In this document: piece by piece, positions 26,544-34,545 of the stretch | How the letters are laid out: the number at the start of each line of letters is the position of its first letter | How positions within the stretch are numbered: position 1 is the first letter of the stretch | Source of the DNA: Rufibacter latericius | GTDB taxonomy: Bacteria; Bacteroidota; Bacteroidia; Cytophagales; Hymenobacteraceae | Direction of reading: 5' to 3' | Assembly (NCBI RefSeq): GCF_003721515.1 | Contig: NZ_RJJD01000021.1 | Location: forward strand, 62,001 to 126,000 | DNA length: 64,000 nucleotides | Position numbers and translations under genes: made by a program | The notes under the pieces: model-generated | What the model was told of the DNA's origin: nothing | Seen by the model: the letters and a program-made list of their open reading frames with translations, nothing else | The model's database searches: none

Positions 26544-27121
26544 TTACACTCTATTTACCTGAAAATGAAAAATGACCTTCTCGTATATGCTTCTGACAGA
26601 TGTCTGCGCATACGCATAATGAAGGCAAAAGATTATGCAATTAAAATATTCAGGAATTACCGAAGCAGAGATGCGTGAACTACTAGGCAACCTTGTTGAA
26701 AAAGCCCCATAATTTAAATATCTCCTATTTTATACGAACTTGATTGAAAAATGGGCAATACCGTATACTGAGGACCAATCTTTTTTCTCAAATTACTAAT
26801 AATTGATTTTACCCCCCTTAGGCCTCTATTACATAATAAAAAAGCTTTAGCTGTTTTATTTACCTGAAGTTGCCAGAGGAATAAACCCGTTCCGGAGAAG
26901 AAAGACGTCAAGGGAATTGCACATTTATTTAACAGTTATTTATAACTACTTAAAGAACAATTAAATAAAAAATAAAAGATTAAACCTAAAATAGAAAAGG
27001 GAATTAAAGGGAAGATAAACCAAGCCTTTCTACCTTTTAAATGCTTAGTGTAGGCAGAAGGAAACAGAAAGGAATTTGAATAAGGCTGGCCGGAATAGGA
27101 AATGAATAATGGACTGAAAAC

Positions 27122-27154
27122 AAAAAAGCCTGCTTAATGAAAGCAGGCTTTTTT
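27122..27154 (-). terminator. Terminator of tRNA-Cys
   Basis: Perfect 14-bp stem (27122-27135 with 27141-27154; arms aaaaaagcctgctt and aagcaggctttttt), loop aatga, giving a T run on the minus strand 6 bp after the tRNA end. Confidence 0.85.
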
Positions 27155-27160
27155 CAGAGG

Positions 27161-27231
27161 AGGTAACGAGCGGATTCGAACCGCTGTACGAGCTTTTGCA
27201 GAGCTCTGCCTAGCCACTCGGCCACGTTACC
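27161..27231 (-). tRNA. tRNA-Cys (GCA)
   Basis: Read on the minus strand: acceptor arms ggtaacg/cgttacc, D-arm containing ggccgagtggctaggc, anticodon stem gagct/agctc around ctGCAaa, T-loop ggttcgaatcc, discriminator T. 71 nt. The next bases are CCT, so the 3' CCA is not encoded and must be added post-transcriptionally. Confidence 0.95.
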
Positions 27232-27244
27232 GTGTTTTGGTGTG

Positions 27245-27276
27245 CAAATATAGGCAGGAACTATTACTATCCCAAT
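27245..27276 (-). promoter_or_regulatory. Promoter of tRNA-Cys
   Basis: Minus-strand TATATTTG -7 box (plus 27245-27252) with ATTG 20 bp further upstream (plus 27273-27276), 14 bp before the tRNA 5' end. Confidence 0.6.
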
Positions 27277-27303
27277 TTTGAAGCAGTTTTTTCAAAAGGA
27301 ACA

Positions 27304-27334
27304 TAAAAAAAGAGCCTCTTTTCAGAGGCTCTTT
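27304..27334 (-). terminator. Terminator of rpsA
   Basis: Arms aaagagcctc (27309-27318) and gaggctcttt (27325-27334), 6-nt loop, and a minus-strand T run at 27304-27310. It lies 30 bp after the rpsA stop. Confidence 0.85.
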
Positions 27335-27364
27335 CTGGTTATCAGGCAGTTACCTACCTAAAAA

Positions 27365-29260
27365 TTATTCAGCTGATTCTGCTGAGTCAGCGTCTGCAGA
27401 GCCGGTAGATTTGTCAGCACGGGCTTGGGCAGCCGCGGCTAATTTCTTCTCACCAGCTTCCTTCTCGCTTTCCATCATTTGGTCTTTCAAGGCAGAAAGG
27501 GCATCCAGGTCACCTAAGGTAGAACGAACTTCGTCTTTCTTAGGGGCAGCCGGAGCAGCGGCAGCTTTAGGCGCACCGGCAGCGGCAGGAGCATCTTTCT
27601 TCTCAAATTTCTTACGCTTGGCGTCTTCTGGCTGAGCAGTGTGGATGGCAGTGTGCGACAAGATGATCTTACGATCGTCTTTAGAGAACTCAGTAACTTT
27701 GAATTCTACTTGCTCACCGGCTTCTACGCTGGTACCATCTTCTTTGGTAAGACCTTTAGGGAAAGAGAATCCTTCAATACCGTAAGGCAGCTCCAGGGTA
27801 GCACCACGGTCAGATTTCTCCAACACGGTAGCTCTGTGTACTGAACCTACGTTGAATACGGTAGCGAAAGTATCCCAAGGGTTTTCTTCCAGTTGTTTGT
27901 GACCAAGTGCCAGACGACGGGCAGCAGCATCAAGCTCCAGAACCACCACGTCTAATCTGTCACCAACTTTCACGAACTCAGATGGGTGCTTAATTTTCTT
28001 AGTCCAAGACAAGTCAGAAACGTGAACCAGACCGTCTACGCCTTCTTCCAGCTCAATGAACAGACCAAAGTTAGTCAGGTTTCTAACCACACCTGTGTGC
28101 TTAGTTCCAACGGCGTATTTGGTCAATACATCTTCTTTGGTCCAAGGATCTTCGGTCAGTTGCTTAATGCCCAGAGACATTTTGCGGTCGTTACGGTCCA
28201 TCGTCAACACAACGGCCTCAATCTCGTCACCTTGTTTGATGAAGTCTTGTGGGTTGCGCAGGTGCTGAGACCATGACATTTCTGACACGTGGATCAAGCC
28301 TTCTACGCCTGGCATCAGTTCTAAGAACGCACCGTAATCTGCTACGTTCACGATTTTGCCTTTCACCCGTGAGCCAACTTCCACTTCGGCAGGAAGAGCA
28401 TCCCAAGGGTGAGCAGTCAGCTGCTTCATGCCCAAAGAAATACGTTTCTTGTCGTCGTCGAAATCTAACACTACCACGTTTACTTTCTGGTCTAGCTCCA
28501 ACACCTCTTGCGGGTGGTTGATGCGTCCCCATGAGATATCGGTGATGTGCAACAGACCATCTACACCACCAAGGTCGATGAACACACCGAAGTTGGTCAT
28601 GTTTTTGATTACACCTTCCAGAACCTGACCTTTTTCCAGGTTGTTCAGGATAGCGGCGCGTTGCTGCTCAAGATCTTTCTCGATCAGGACTTTGTGCGAT
28701 ACTACTACGTTATCAAAAGCGGCGTTGATTTTCACCACTTTCACTTCCATCTTACGACCAACATAAATGTCGAAATCACGGATAGGTTTCACGTCAATTT
28801 GAGAACCTGGTAAGAAGGCTTCTACACCGTAAAGGTCTGTGATCAGACCACCTTTGGTTCTGCGTTTCACTACACCTTCCAATACAGTGTCGTTCTCCAA
28901 AGCGCCGTAGATCATTTCCCACGCTTTCACGATTTTCGCTTTCTTACGAGACAGGATCAACTGACCGTTAGGGTCTTCCTGGTCTTCGATGAAAACCTCT
29001 ACCTCATCACCAATTTTCAGGTCCGGCATGTCACGGAATTCTGAAACAGGCACCAAACCATCAGATTTGAATCCGATGTTCAAGATCACATCGCGATCTG
29101 TGATACCAACAACAGTACCTTTGATCACTTCCTCTTCCTGAACAGTGTTCAGGGTGTCGGCGTACATTTGCTCCAGTTCGGCTCTCTGCGCAGCAGAGTA
29201 GCTTCCACCGAAACCCTGAGACTCAAACTGGTCCCAGTTAAAATCATCTACATTTGCCAT
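27365..29260 (-). CDS. rpsA: 30S ribosomal protein S1
   Basis: RNA-binding S1 protein, here 631 residues from the ATG at 29260 (MANVDDFNWDQFES); a GTG 18 bp upstream is less likely. Successive S1 (OB-fold) repeats are visible, e.g. KGTVVGITDRDVILNIG, EGVIKNMTNFGVFIDLGGVDGLLH, KGKIVNVADYGAFLELMPGVEGLIH and TGVVRNLTNFGLFIELEEGVDGLVH. The C-terminal 90 residues form a low-complexity Ala/Lys/Glu tail. As Bacteroidota messages mostly lack Shine-Dalgarno sites, S1 may matter for initiation here. Own promoter and terminator. Confidence 0.96.
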   Translation of the reverse strand: MANVDDFNWDQFESQGFGGSYSAAQRAELEQMYADTLNTVQEEEVIKGTVVGITDRDVILNIGFKSDGLVPVSEFRDMPDLKIGDEVEVFIEDQEDPNGQLILSRKKAKIVKAWEMIYGALENDTVLEGVVKRRTKGGLITDLYGVEAFLPGSQIDVKPIRDFDIYVGRKMEVKVVKINAAFDNVVVSHKVLIEKDLEQQRAAILNNLEKGQVLEGVIKNMTNFGVFIDLGGVDGLLHITDISWGRINHPQEVLELDQKVNVVVLDFDDDKKRISLGMKQLTAHPWDALPAEVEVGSRVKGKIVNVADYGAFLELMPGVEGLIHVSEMSWSQHLRNPQDFIKQGDEIEAVVLTMDRNDRKMSLGIKQLTEDPWTKEDVLTKYAVGTKHTGVVRNLTNFGLFIELEEGVDGLVHVSDLSWTKKIKHPSEFVKVGDRLDVVVLELDAAARRLALGHKQLEENPWDTFATVFNVGSVHRATVLEKSDRGATLELPYGIEGFSFPKGLTKEDGTSVEAGEQVEFKVTEFSKDDRKIILSHTAIHTAQPEDAKRKKFEKKDAPAAAGAPKAAAAPAAPKKDEVRSTLGDLDALSALKDQMMESEKEAGEKKLAAAAQARADKSTGSADADSAESAE

Positions 29261-29379
29261 ATTGCTATGTTGGTTCACAAAAAATAACGGCTAGACACAG
29301 AACCACTTACCTCTCCGTAGCTTCTTTTACATACCCGTTTTCCAACGCGGAACCCGGGGCATTCACCTTGAACGCGGCG

Positions 29380-29410
29380 CGAAGGTACAAAAACCTGTTC
29401 CGCTATCCAA
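29380..29410 (-). promoter_or_regulatory. Promoter candidate for rpsA
   Basis: Minus-strand TTGG (plus 29407-29410), 19 bp, then TACCTTCG (plus 29380-29387), one base from TAnnTTTG. It implies a leader of about 110 nt before the rpsA start. Confidence 0.4.
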
Positions 29411-29478
29411 GATTTCTGCCCACACATCTGTAAATCTCTTTGGCTATCAAGTACTTTGATAAATAGCTATAAAAGGAA

Positions 29479-29522
29479 AACCGTTTCAGGCCTATTTCCA
29501 GAAAAGAAGGCTTGAAACGGTT
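29479..29522. repeat. Core hairpin repeat (strong copy)
   Basis: Arms aaccgtttcaggcc and ggcttgaaacggtt pair over 14 bp with one mismatch, around tatttccagaaaagaa. The outer sequence (tttcag/ttgaaa) differs from other copies while pairing is kept. Confidence 0.75.
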
Positions 29523-29594
29523 ATAGCAAAGAAGTAAGCTAAATCTGGAAAGGAATATCGCAGAAGCGCTCACCCAATAAGTAGAGGAAAACAA

Positions 29595-29636
29595 CCTTGT
29601 TTAAGGCTTGTTTTCCAGAAAACAACCTAGAAACGG
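29595..29636. repeat. Core hairpin repeat (moderate copy)
   Basis: ccttgtttaagg ... cttgttttccagaaaacaa ... cctagaaacgg. The inner ttgttttccagaaaacaa is a perfect palindrome-like hairpin; outer arms carry mismatches. Confidence 0.6.
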
Positions 29637-29659
29637 CATCAAGCTTAATGGTGATTACC

Positions 29660-30283
29660 TTAGTTGTTTTTGAGCAGGCGAAGGACTTCCTGCTCTTTCT
29701 CTGGATTGAGGGTGATCAAAATGACTCCATTTTTTCCCTGCTCTTTAAATCGTTTCTCCGCCTCTGCCCCCTTCAGAACATTGATGGATTTGATCCATTC
29801 TGGATTAAGGCTGGAGACATCTTCTTTTTTCAGGGCTACTTCTCCGGTATTGGTTAAGATAAAGTACAAAGGCTCGGGAAAGGAACGCTCAGAAATTGGC
29901 CTATCGTCTAACCGAATGGTAACTGGTTTCCTCTTCTCTGCAGAAGCACGATCAGGACTTTTCAAGGTTTGAAGAAAAGCGCGCTCCTGCTCTGGCTTTA
30001 ACTCAATTATTATAACCCCATCTTTGGCCTTCGGTCCAAATTCTTTCTTCGTCTTTTCATCCTTAGACACGACAATAGATTCAATCCATTCCTTATCCAT
30101 AGCTTGGATGTCAGCGGAAGTTAGAGGCACATTGCCCGAATCAGTTTTCAATAAGTAGAGTAGCAGAATCTGTGGACTCACTCCCACATTCGTGGTTTTT
30201 CTTTTCGCAGGAAGGTCTTGCGCTTCTACACCAAAAGGCAGCGAAGCTGCCAACAATAAGCTTAATAGAAAAGGTTTATACAT
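29660..30283 (-). CDS. Secreted protein with two TonB-plug-like modules
   Basis: A 207-residue protein with a signal peptide (LLSLLLAASLPFGVEAQ, about 6-22) and a duplicated module. Module 1 has ADIQAMDKEWIESIVVSKDE ... KDGVIIIELKPEQE; module 2 has EDVSSLNPEWIKSINVLKG ... KNGVILITLNPEKE. This pattern (W-I-x-S-I-x-V-x-K-G ... G-V-I-x-I) is that of the TonB-dependent receptor plug edge seen in SusC proteins and at the C-terminus of some M56/BlaR1 proteins. No barrel, carboxypeptidase-like or TonB domain is present. Role unknown. Confidence 0.78.
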   Translation of the reverse strand: MYKPFLLSLLLAASLPFGVEAQDLPAKRKTTNVGVSPQILLLYLLKTDSGNVPLTSADIQAMDKEWIESIVVSKDEKTKKEFGPKAKDGVIIIELKPEQERAFLQTLKSPDRASAEKRKPVTIRLDDRPISERSFPEPLYFILTNTGEVALKKEDVSSLNPEWIKSINVLKGAEAEKRFKEQGKNGVILITLNPEKEQEVLRLLKNN

Positions 30284-30301
30284 AAAGGAAGGTTAGTCAA
30301 T

Positions 30302-30811
30302 CTAGGCTCTGGCGCGCTCGGCGAGGAAAGGAATCCAGACGTGGTCGGTATCCTGAATGCTTTCCCGAAGGAATGACACCAAAGACGGTTTATAGGGTTT
30401 CCGGCTTAATTTCATGGAAACTTCCTCGGGAGTTCGGTCACCTTTCTTGGAATTGCAGCGGGCGCAGGCGGTAATAAGGTTGTACCAGGTGCTTTCGCCC
30501 CCGCGGGAACGGGGCACCATGTGGTCCAGGGTGAGGTTTCTGGTGGAGCCGCAGTACTGGCACTGATTACGATCACGGCGCATGATGTTCTGCCGCGTAA
30601 GGGAAATACCTTTGTAAGGCACGCGTACGTAGCGGTGCAACCGGATCACCAGCGGACGCGGGTAGGCCTGCCGAACCGTGCGCAATACATTCAACTTGTC
30701 TTCCGCGATGAGTTCTGCTTTCTGGAGATAAATCAAGATGAAAGCCTTGTGCAGGCTGCACGTGGCTATAGCGGAGTAATCTTGATTAAGTAAAAGTACC
30801 TTATCATTCAT
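30302..30811 (-). CDS. HNH endonuclease family protein
   Basis: A 169-residue protein with an HNH core at about residues 80-125. Zinc-binding CQYC and CARC pairs flank the motif LTLDHMVPRSRGG and the Asn in YNLITACARCN. The N-terminal part (VLLLNQDYSAIATCSLHKA) is typical of the stand-alone chromosomal HNH proteins widespread in this phylum; these are not phage-linked here. Nuclease activity is likely from the intact motif, but the biological role is unknown. It follows the NlpC gene by 97 bp. Confidence 0.88.
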   Translation of the reverse strand: MNDKVLLLNQDYSAIATCSLHKAFILIYLQKAELIAEDKLNVLRTVRQAYPRPLVIRLHRYVRVPYKGISLTRQNIMRRDRNQCQYCGSTRNLTLDHMVPRSRGGESTWYNLITACARCNSKKGDRTPEEVSMKLSRKPYKPSLVSFLRESIQDTDHVWIPFLAERARA

Positions 30812-30908
30812 ACGAAAACCTGCTCAGTAGATCCTTCTCGTAAGTTACGTAAAAATATCTTACAACAGATTTTACTAACTGATTTTCAGGGCTTCGTGTT
30901 TCAGGAAT

Positions 30909-31688
30909 TTAGTCTGGCAGGATACGTTTGATGATGCGAAGTTTGTGGGAATAGCGTTTCCGCTCGCGGTTGTAGATGCCGTGGTGGTCTAGCTGGTCTA
31001 TGCGCACCTCGCCCGAGGCATGGATGATCTTTTGGTCTTCCAGCACAATGCCTACGTGAATGATTCTACCTTCCTCGTTATCAAAGAAAGCTACATCGCC
31101 GGGGCGGGTTTGGGTCACGAAATGAACTTCCTGTCCGTGCACCACCTGCTGGTAGGCATCACGGCGGAGTTGATGGCCACAGACGCCGTACACCTGCTGC
31201 ACAAACCCTGAACAATCAATCCCGAAAATGGATTTCCCGCCCCATAGATAAGGCGCCCGCATGAACTGCAAGGCGATCTTCTGCAGGAAATTCTCGCGGT
31301 AAGGCAGTGTTGGGTTGGAGGCCCGACCGTTGTAGAGCATGCGCTCCTCTCCTACCCGAATGCTCATGCCGTCAAAGAAAGGCAACACACTGCCCAAGCC
31401 AATGGGCGTAACGGCCTGGTCTCCGCTCACCGTCTGCACCAAGTCCATGGACCGGGCATGTTTGGTTTGGCGCCACTCCTGGAAATACGCGTCAGAAACC
31501 GGATAATGCTGCTTGAAATCGATCCAGCCTTCGTAATCATCGGCGGCGTTTTTGACCTGAATCCATTTCTCCTGCGTCAGCAGAACTTCATAGCACTCGC
31601 CAAAAACCAATTGGGTAATCTGTTCGCTTCTGTCAGAGGGCTCTCGGCGCACCGGCACCAGACTCAATTTGCAAATTCCGAAATTCAA
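30909..31688 (-). CDS. NlpC/P60 (C40) cell-wall peptidase with SH3-like domain
   Basis: Predicted gamma-D-glutamyl-diamino-acid endopeptidase, 259 residues from a TTG at 31686-31688 (MNFGICKLSLVPVR). A longer TTG start at 31751 would run through the GAATGA repeat array, so it is not preferred. N-terminal SH3-like segments (VPVRREPSDRSEQITQL, then EGWID) precede the papain-like C40 domain with Cys in FGIDCSGFVQQVYG, His in IIHVGIVL and a third polar site at KIIHASGEVR. No clear signal peptide, so cytoplasmic murein-peptide recycling is possible. Confidence 0.85.
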   Translation of the reverse strand: MNFGICKLSLVPVRREPSDRSEQITQLVFGECYEVLLTQEKWIQVKNAADDYEGWIDFKQHYPVSDAYFQEWRQTKHARSMDLVQTVSGDQAVTPIGLGSVLPFFDGMSIRVGEERMLYNGRASNPTLPYRENFLQKIALQFMRAPYLWGGKSIFGIDCSGFVQQVYGVCGHQLRRDAYQQVVHGQEVHFVTQTRPGDVAFFDNEEGRIIHVGIVLEDQKIIHASGEVRIDQLDHHGIYNRERKRYSHKLRIIKRILPD

Positions 31689-31689
31689 A

Positions 31690-31720
31690 GTAATGAGTGA
31701 ATGAGTGGTTGAAAGAATGG
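31690..31720. repeat. GAATGA array (composite repeat C, one arm)
   Basis: taatgagtgaatgagtgg followed by ttgaaagaatggg, the same unit as in composite repeats A and B. In the direction of the NlpC gene it reads as a tcattc array ending beside the TTG start. A weak core repeat lies 50 bp further upstream; the second arm is missing. Confidence 0.5.
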
Positions 31721-31770
31721 GTGGCGGTGCGTAAGGCCTGTTGAATTTCAAAGGGCAGAACCAGCTCCTA

Positions 31771-31805
31771 TTTTGGGGCCATTTTAGGCAAAATAGGCTT
31801 CAAAC
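31771..31805. repeat. Core hairpin repeat (degenerate copy)
   Basis: ttttggggccattttaggca then aaataggcttcaaac. Outer ttttg/caaac pairing only. Between smpB and the NlpC gene. Confidence 0.4.
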
Positions 31806-31808
31806 AAG

Positions 31809-32282
31809 TTAAAAGCGTTCCCGGGCCATCTCGCGCTTGACGTCGCGTTCTTTGATGTCTTCGCGTTTGTCAAAGAGTTTCTTTCCTTTGGCCAGGGCGA
31901 TCTCTACTTTGGCAAATCCGCGGTCTGAGATAAACAGGCGGGTAGGAATGATGGTGACGCCCTGCTCCTGGGCTCCCTCCTTCAGTTGTTTCAATTCGCG
32001 TTTGTTTAAAAGCAGCTTGCGGTCACGGGTGGGCTCGTGGTTGTAATGAGTCCCTTCGGTGTATTTGGAGATGGTGACCTGGTGTAGGAACAGCTCGTTT
32101 CCGTGGAAGGTACAGTACCCGTCTGAGAGGTTTACTTTGCCTTCCCTTATGGATTTGATCTCGGTGCCGCGCAGCATCATGCCGGCGGTATATTTGTCTA
32201 GAAACTGGTACTCATAGGAGGCCCGTCGGTTGGAGATGTGTACCGATTTCTGCAGCCTGTCTTTCTCTTTCGATTTCGCCAT
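31809..32282 (-). CDS. smpB: SsrA-binding protein SmpB
   Basis: Partner of tmRNA in ribosome rescue. 157 residues with the OB-fold core: RRASYEYQFLDKYTAGMMLRGTEIKSIR, DGYCTFHGNELFLHQ and YNHEPTRDRKLLLNKRELKQL. The C-terminal basic tail (KKLFDKREDIKERDVKREM) inserts into the decoding centre. Its start directly follows the thioesterase stop without spacing, so the two are translationally coupled. No tmRNA gene is in this window. Confidence 0.96.
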   Translation of the reverse strand: MAKSKEKDRLQKSVHISNRRASYEYQFLDKYTAGMMLRGTEIKSIREGKVNLSDGYCTFHGNELFLHQVTISKYTEGTHYNHEPTRDRKLLLNKRELKQLKEGAQEQGVTIIPTRLFISDRGFAKVEIALAKGKKLFDKREDIKERDVKREMARERF

Positions 32283-32678
32283 TTAGTTTCTACTGTTCGT
32301 CAAAAGTCGGTGGATCTTCTCTTTTTTCAAAATTTTTTGGCCGGTTTGCCCTGTGGCCACCAACCGCTGGCCTGCCTTTACGGTAATGGCGCAGCGTAGT
32401 TCGTTCTGGTGCAGAGTCTTGAAGGTGGCCTCTACCTGCAGGGTTTCTCCGGCAAAGGCTGGGCTATGGTGCTCAATATGCACCATAGTGCCTATTCCTT
32501 CCTCATCAATCTCCTTCATTTCCAGCACAAACAACCGGGAAGCCCATTCCATGGCTTGTGCCAGCGAAAAAGTGGAGCAGACCGGGTGCACCAAACCTGC
32601 CTCAAATTGGGCATAATCTGCCTCGGTGATGAATTTCTGGTATTGTTTGGTATCTCCTTCCTGAAACGGGTTCTGCAT
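32283..32678 (-). CDS. Hotdog-fold thioesterase, FlK-like
   Basis: A 131-residue hotdog protein resembling fluoroacetyl-CoA-thioesterase-type sequences: VCSTFSLAQAMEWASRLFVLE, then EGIGTMVHIEHHSPAFAGETL and an ITVKAGQRLVATGQTGQKIL strand. The Thr, Glu and His positions needed for the FlK active site appear to be present (CSTF, EWAS, IEHHSP), but the substrate is not deducible; fluoroacetate is improbable. Coupled to smpB (adjacent stop and start). Confidence 0.75.
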   Translation of the reverse strand: MQNPFQEGDTKQYQKFITEADYAQFEAGLVHPVCSTFSLAQAMEWASRLFVLEMKEIDEEGIGTMVHIEHHSPAFAGETLQVEATFKTLHQNELRCAITVKAGQRLVATGQTGQKILKKEKIHRLLTNSRN

Positions 32679-32755
32679 GCTACTTTTGTTTGGGGCCGAA
32701 GTTGTAAATTTCTACGCATATTCGGCTTCAATCGTCTACATATCTCCTTCTCGCT

Positions 32756-34024
32756 ATGAAAATGTCTTTCCTGGGGTTGGGCCTGCTGCTGCTGGGCACC
32801 ACCCTCGCCTCGGCACAAGTTAAAACCGATAAATTCCTTTCTCAGCTTCTGGAGAAGCACCCCGACAAATTCAAAACCCTGCTGGAGCAGCCTGAGAAAT
32901 ACCGAATCCAGATTCTGTACACCCAGATAGACCGCGACAAGAACAACACTCCTTCCTTTAAGACGTACCGCTACCGGGTCAACGCAAACGAGTATTTCAA
33001 CCCGGCCAGTACTGTGAAACTGCCCGCCTCGTTGATGGCGCTGGAGAAAATCAATTCTTTAAAAGTAGCGGGCCTCACCAAAGAAACCACCATGCTCACC
33101 GACAGTGCCTTCACCGGGCAAACCAAGGTGTTGCAAGATTCTACTTCGGCCAACGGTTTTCCTTCGATAGCGCATTATATAAAGAAGATCTTGGTCACCA
33201 GCGACAATGACGCCTACAACCGCCTGTATGAATTCATCGGGCAGGAACCCCTGAACGAAGACCTCAAAGCCAAAGGCTACAAAAGCATCCGGCTGCCAAT
33301 TAGGTTATCCCGGTTTCTGCCCATTGAACTGGACCAGTACACCAACCCCGTGAGGTTTCTGAAAGATGGCAAAGTGGTGTACCAGCAGGGTCTGGTGAAA
33401 AGCGGAAAAAGTTACAAGAATCCAACCCCTATTCTGATGGGCAAGGGCAACATGACCAATGACGACAAACTGGTGATGGAGCCGCGCGATTTTGCCTTTT
33501 CCAATACCTTCGCCCTGGAAGACCAGCACCTCATGCTGAAGGCGCTGCTCTTCCCCGAGGCCGTACCAGCTCAAAACCGGTTCAACCTTACTCCCGAGGA
33601 TAACCGGTTCCTGTACCAGTACATGTCCCAACTTCCGCGCGAGACAACTTACCCAGCCTACGACGAAAAAGAATACCCAGATGCCTTTGTAAAGTACCTG
33701 TTCTACGGCGGACCTACCCGAACGGAGAGAGTACCGGAAAACATCCGGATCTTCAACAAAATAGGACAGTCCTTTGGCTTCCTGACAGATAACGCTTACC
33801 TCGTGGATTTCGAAAACAAGGTCGAATTCATGCTCACCGCCACCGTGCACGTGAACGAAGACGGAATCTATAACGACGGCGTATATGAGTATGACACCAT
33901 CGGGTTTCCGTTCCTGCGTGATTTAGGTCAGGTGGTGTACCAATATGAACGGCAACGCAAGCGAAAGCACCTTCCCGACTTGACCCGTTTTAAGCTCAAT
34001 TATGACAAACAGGCCCAAAACTAA
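32756..34024 (+). CDS. Secreted class-A-beta-lactamase-like serine hydrolase
   Basis: A 422-residue periplasmic protein with a signal peptide (LLLLGTTLASAQ, to about residue 21). The SxxK motif is PASTVK (S85-K88) and an SDN motif is in TSDNDAYN (149-151), both as in class A beta-lactamases. The C-terminal region is longer than in true beta-lactamases, and a clear KTG motif was not found, so a peptidase or esterase role is as likely as antibiotic resistance. It is monocistronic and ends at a strong terminator. Confidence 0.8.
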   Translation: MKMSFLGLGLLLLGTTLASAQVKTDKFLSQLLEKHPDKFKTLLEQPEKYRIQILYTQIDRDKNNTPSFKTYRYRVNANEYFNPASTVKLPASLMALEKINSLKVAGLTKETTMLTDSAFTGQTKVLQDSTSANGFPSIAHYIKKILVTSDNDAYNRLYEFIGQEPLNEDLKAKGYKSIRLPIRLSRFLPIELDQYTNPVRFLKDGKVVYQQGLVKSGKSYKNPTPILMGKGNMTNDDKLVMEPRDFAFSNTFALEDQHLMLKALLFPEAVPAQNRFNLTPEDNRFLYQYMSQLPRETTYPAYDEKEYPDAFVKYLFYGGPTRTERVPENIRIFNKIGQSFGFLTDNAYLVDFENKVEFMLTATVHVNEDGIYNDGVYEYDTIGFPFLRDLGQVVYQYERQRKRKHLPDLTRFKLNYDKQAQN

Positions 34025-34031
34025 CCTGTAA

Positions 34032-34074
34032 AGAAATGGCCCCGCCTGAATACCAGGCGGGGCCATTTCTTTTA
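34032..34074 (+). terminator. Terminator of the serine-hydrolase gene
   Basis: Perfect 17-bp stem (34032-34048 with 34054-34070; core ggccccgcctg/caggcggggcc), loop aatac, then tttt. Confidence 0.9.
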
Positions 34075-34087
34075 AAAGGAAAAATAC

Positions 34088-34324
34088 TTAGTGGCTTCCG
34101 GTGGAGCTTCCTTCTACATCTCCGCCATCCTCAGAGCTGATATTGCCTCTGCGACCACTGGCACTAGGGATAACCCCGGGACTGTCTTTGATGTAACTTG
34201 GATCATCGTTGACATCGGTGGGTAGGGGAAGTTTGCCCACTGCCTCTGGAACACGGCCAGCCTCTGCTTGATTACTCACTGTATTTTGGTTATTGTCCAG
34301 GTTCTTATTTTTCTCATTCTCCAT
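34088..34324 (-). CDS. Small hydrophilic, probably disordered protein
   Basis: 78 residues rich in Asn, Glu, Gly, Ser and Asp (MENEKNKNLDNNQNTVSNQ ... SSEDGGDVEGSSTGSH) with no hydrophobic core, signal peptide or cysteine. I recognise no family. Support for a real gene: ATG start, sensible codon use, separation from neighbours by a terminator and a hairpin repeat. It could be a stress-type disordered protein, but that is only a guess. Confidence 0.55.
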   Translation of the reverse strand: MENEKNKNLDNNQNTVSNQAEAGRVPEAVGKLPLPTDVNDDPSYIKDSPGVIPSASGRRGNISSEDGGDVEGSSTGSH

Positions 34325-34440
34325 ATCAGTTCAGCTTAGGTGAAAAACTCGTTTCCCTTAATTACGGGGAAAGCAGCTCAACAGATACTCTTCCCGCAAG
34401 AACCCTCCACAAAACCACCCGCTGTAGAAAACTCAATTGT

Positions 34441-34476
34441 CTTTTAAGCCTCTTTTCAGAAAAAGAAGCCTAAAAG
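34441..34476. repeat. Core hairpin repeat (good copy)
   Basis: cttttaagcct ... cttttcagaaaaag ... aagcctaaaag. Nine of eleven arm positions pair, and the centre cttttcagaaaaag is self-complementary. Confidence 0.65.
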
Positions 34477-34545
34477 AAAGTGGCATTCTTTGCTAACCTT
34501 CTGTTCATCAAAACAAGCTTAAGCAATTATCCTTTGAACTCGGCT

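Larger units (their letters stand above)
26479..27160. other. AT-rich intergenic region without recognised gene
   Basis: Upstream of cphB lies its promoter box. From about 26,580 to 27,110 the DNA is clearly more AT-rich than its surroundings. Only tiny frames occur: one at 26636-26713 encodes MQLKYSGITEAEMREL plus nine residues; one at 26621-26680 overlaps it; a 65-codon minus frame lies at 26714-26911. None has recognisable homology. The tRNA-Cys terminator closes the region. Confidence 0.5.
29261..29659. other. Intergenic region upstream of rpsA
   Basis: 399 bp. It holds the rpsA promoter candidate (29380-29410) and two core hairpin repeats (29479-29522 and 29595-29636) only 73 bp apart. 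No gene is seen. Confidence 0.6.

Noticed and set aside
26714-26911. 65-codon minus-strand frame in the AT-rich gap
   Set aside because: No recognisable motif, and no promoter or terminator in phase; treated as chance in AT-rich DNA.
31689-31751. Longer N-terminus of the NlpC/P60 protein
   Set aside because: The extra 21 codons translate through the GAATGA repeat and are unlike the family N-terminus.
32756-34024. Calling the serine hydrolase an antibiotic-resistance beta-lactamase
   Set aside because: SxxK and SDN motifs are present, but no clear KTG motif was found and the protein is much longer than class A enzymes.
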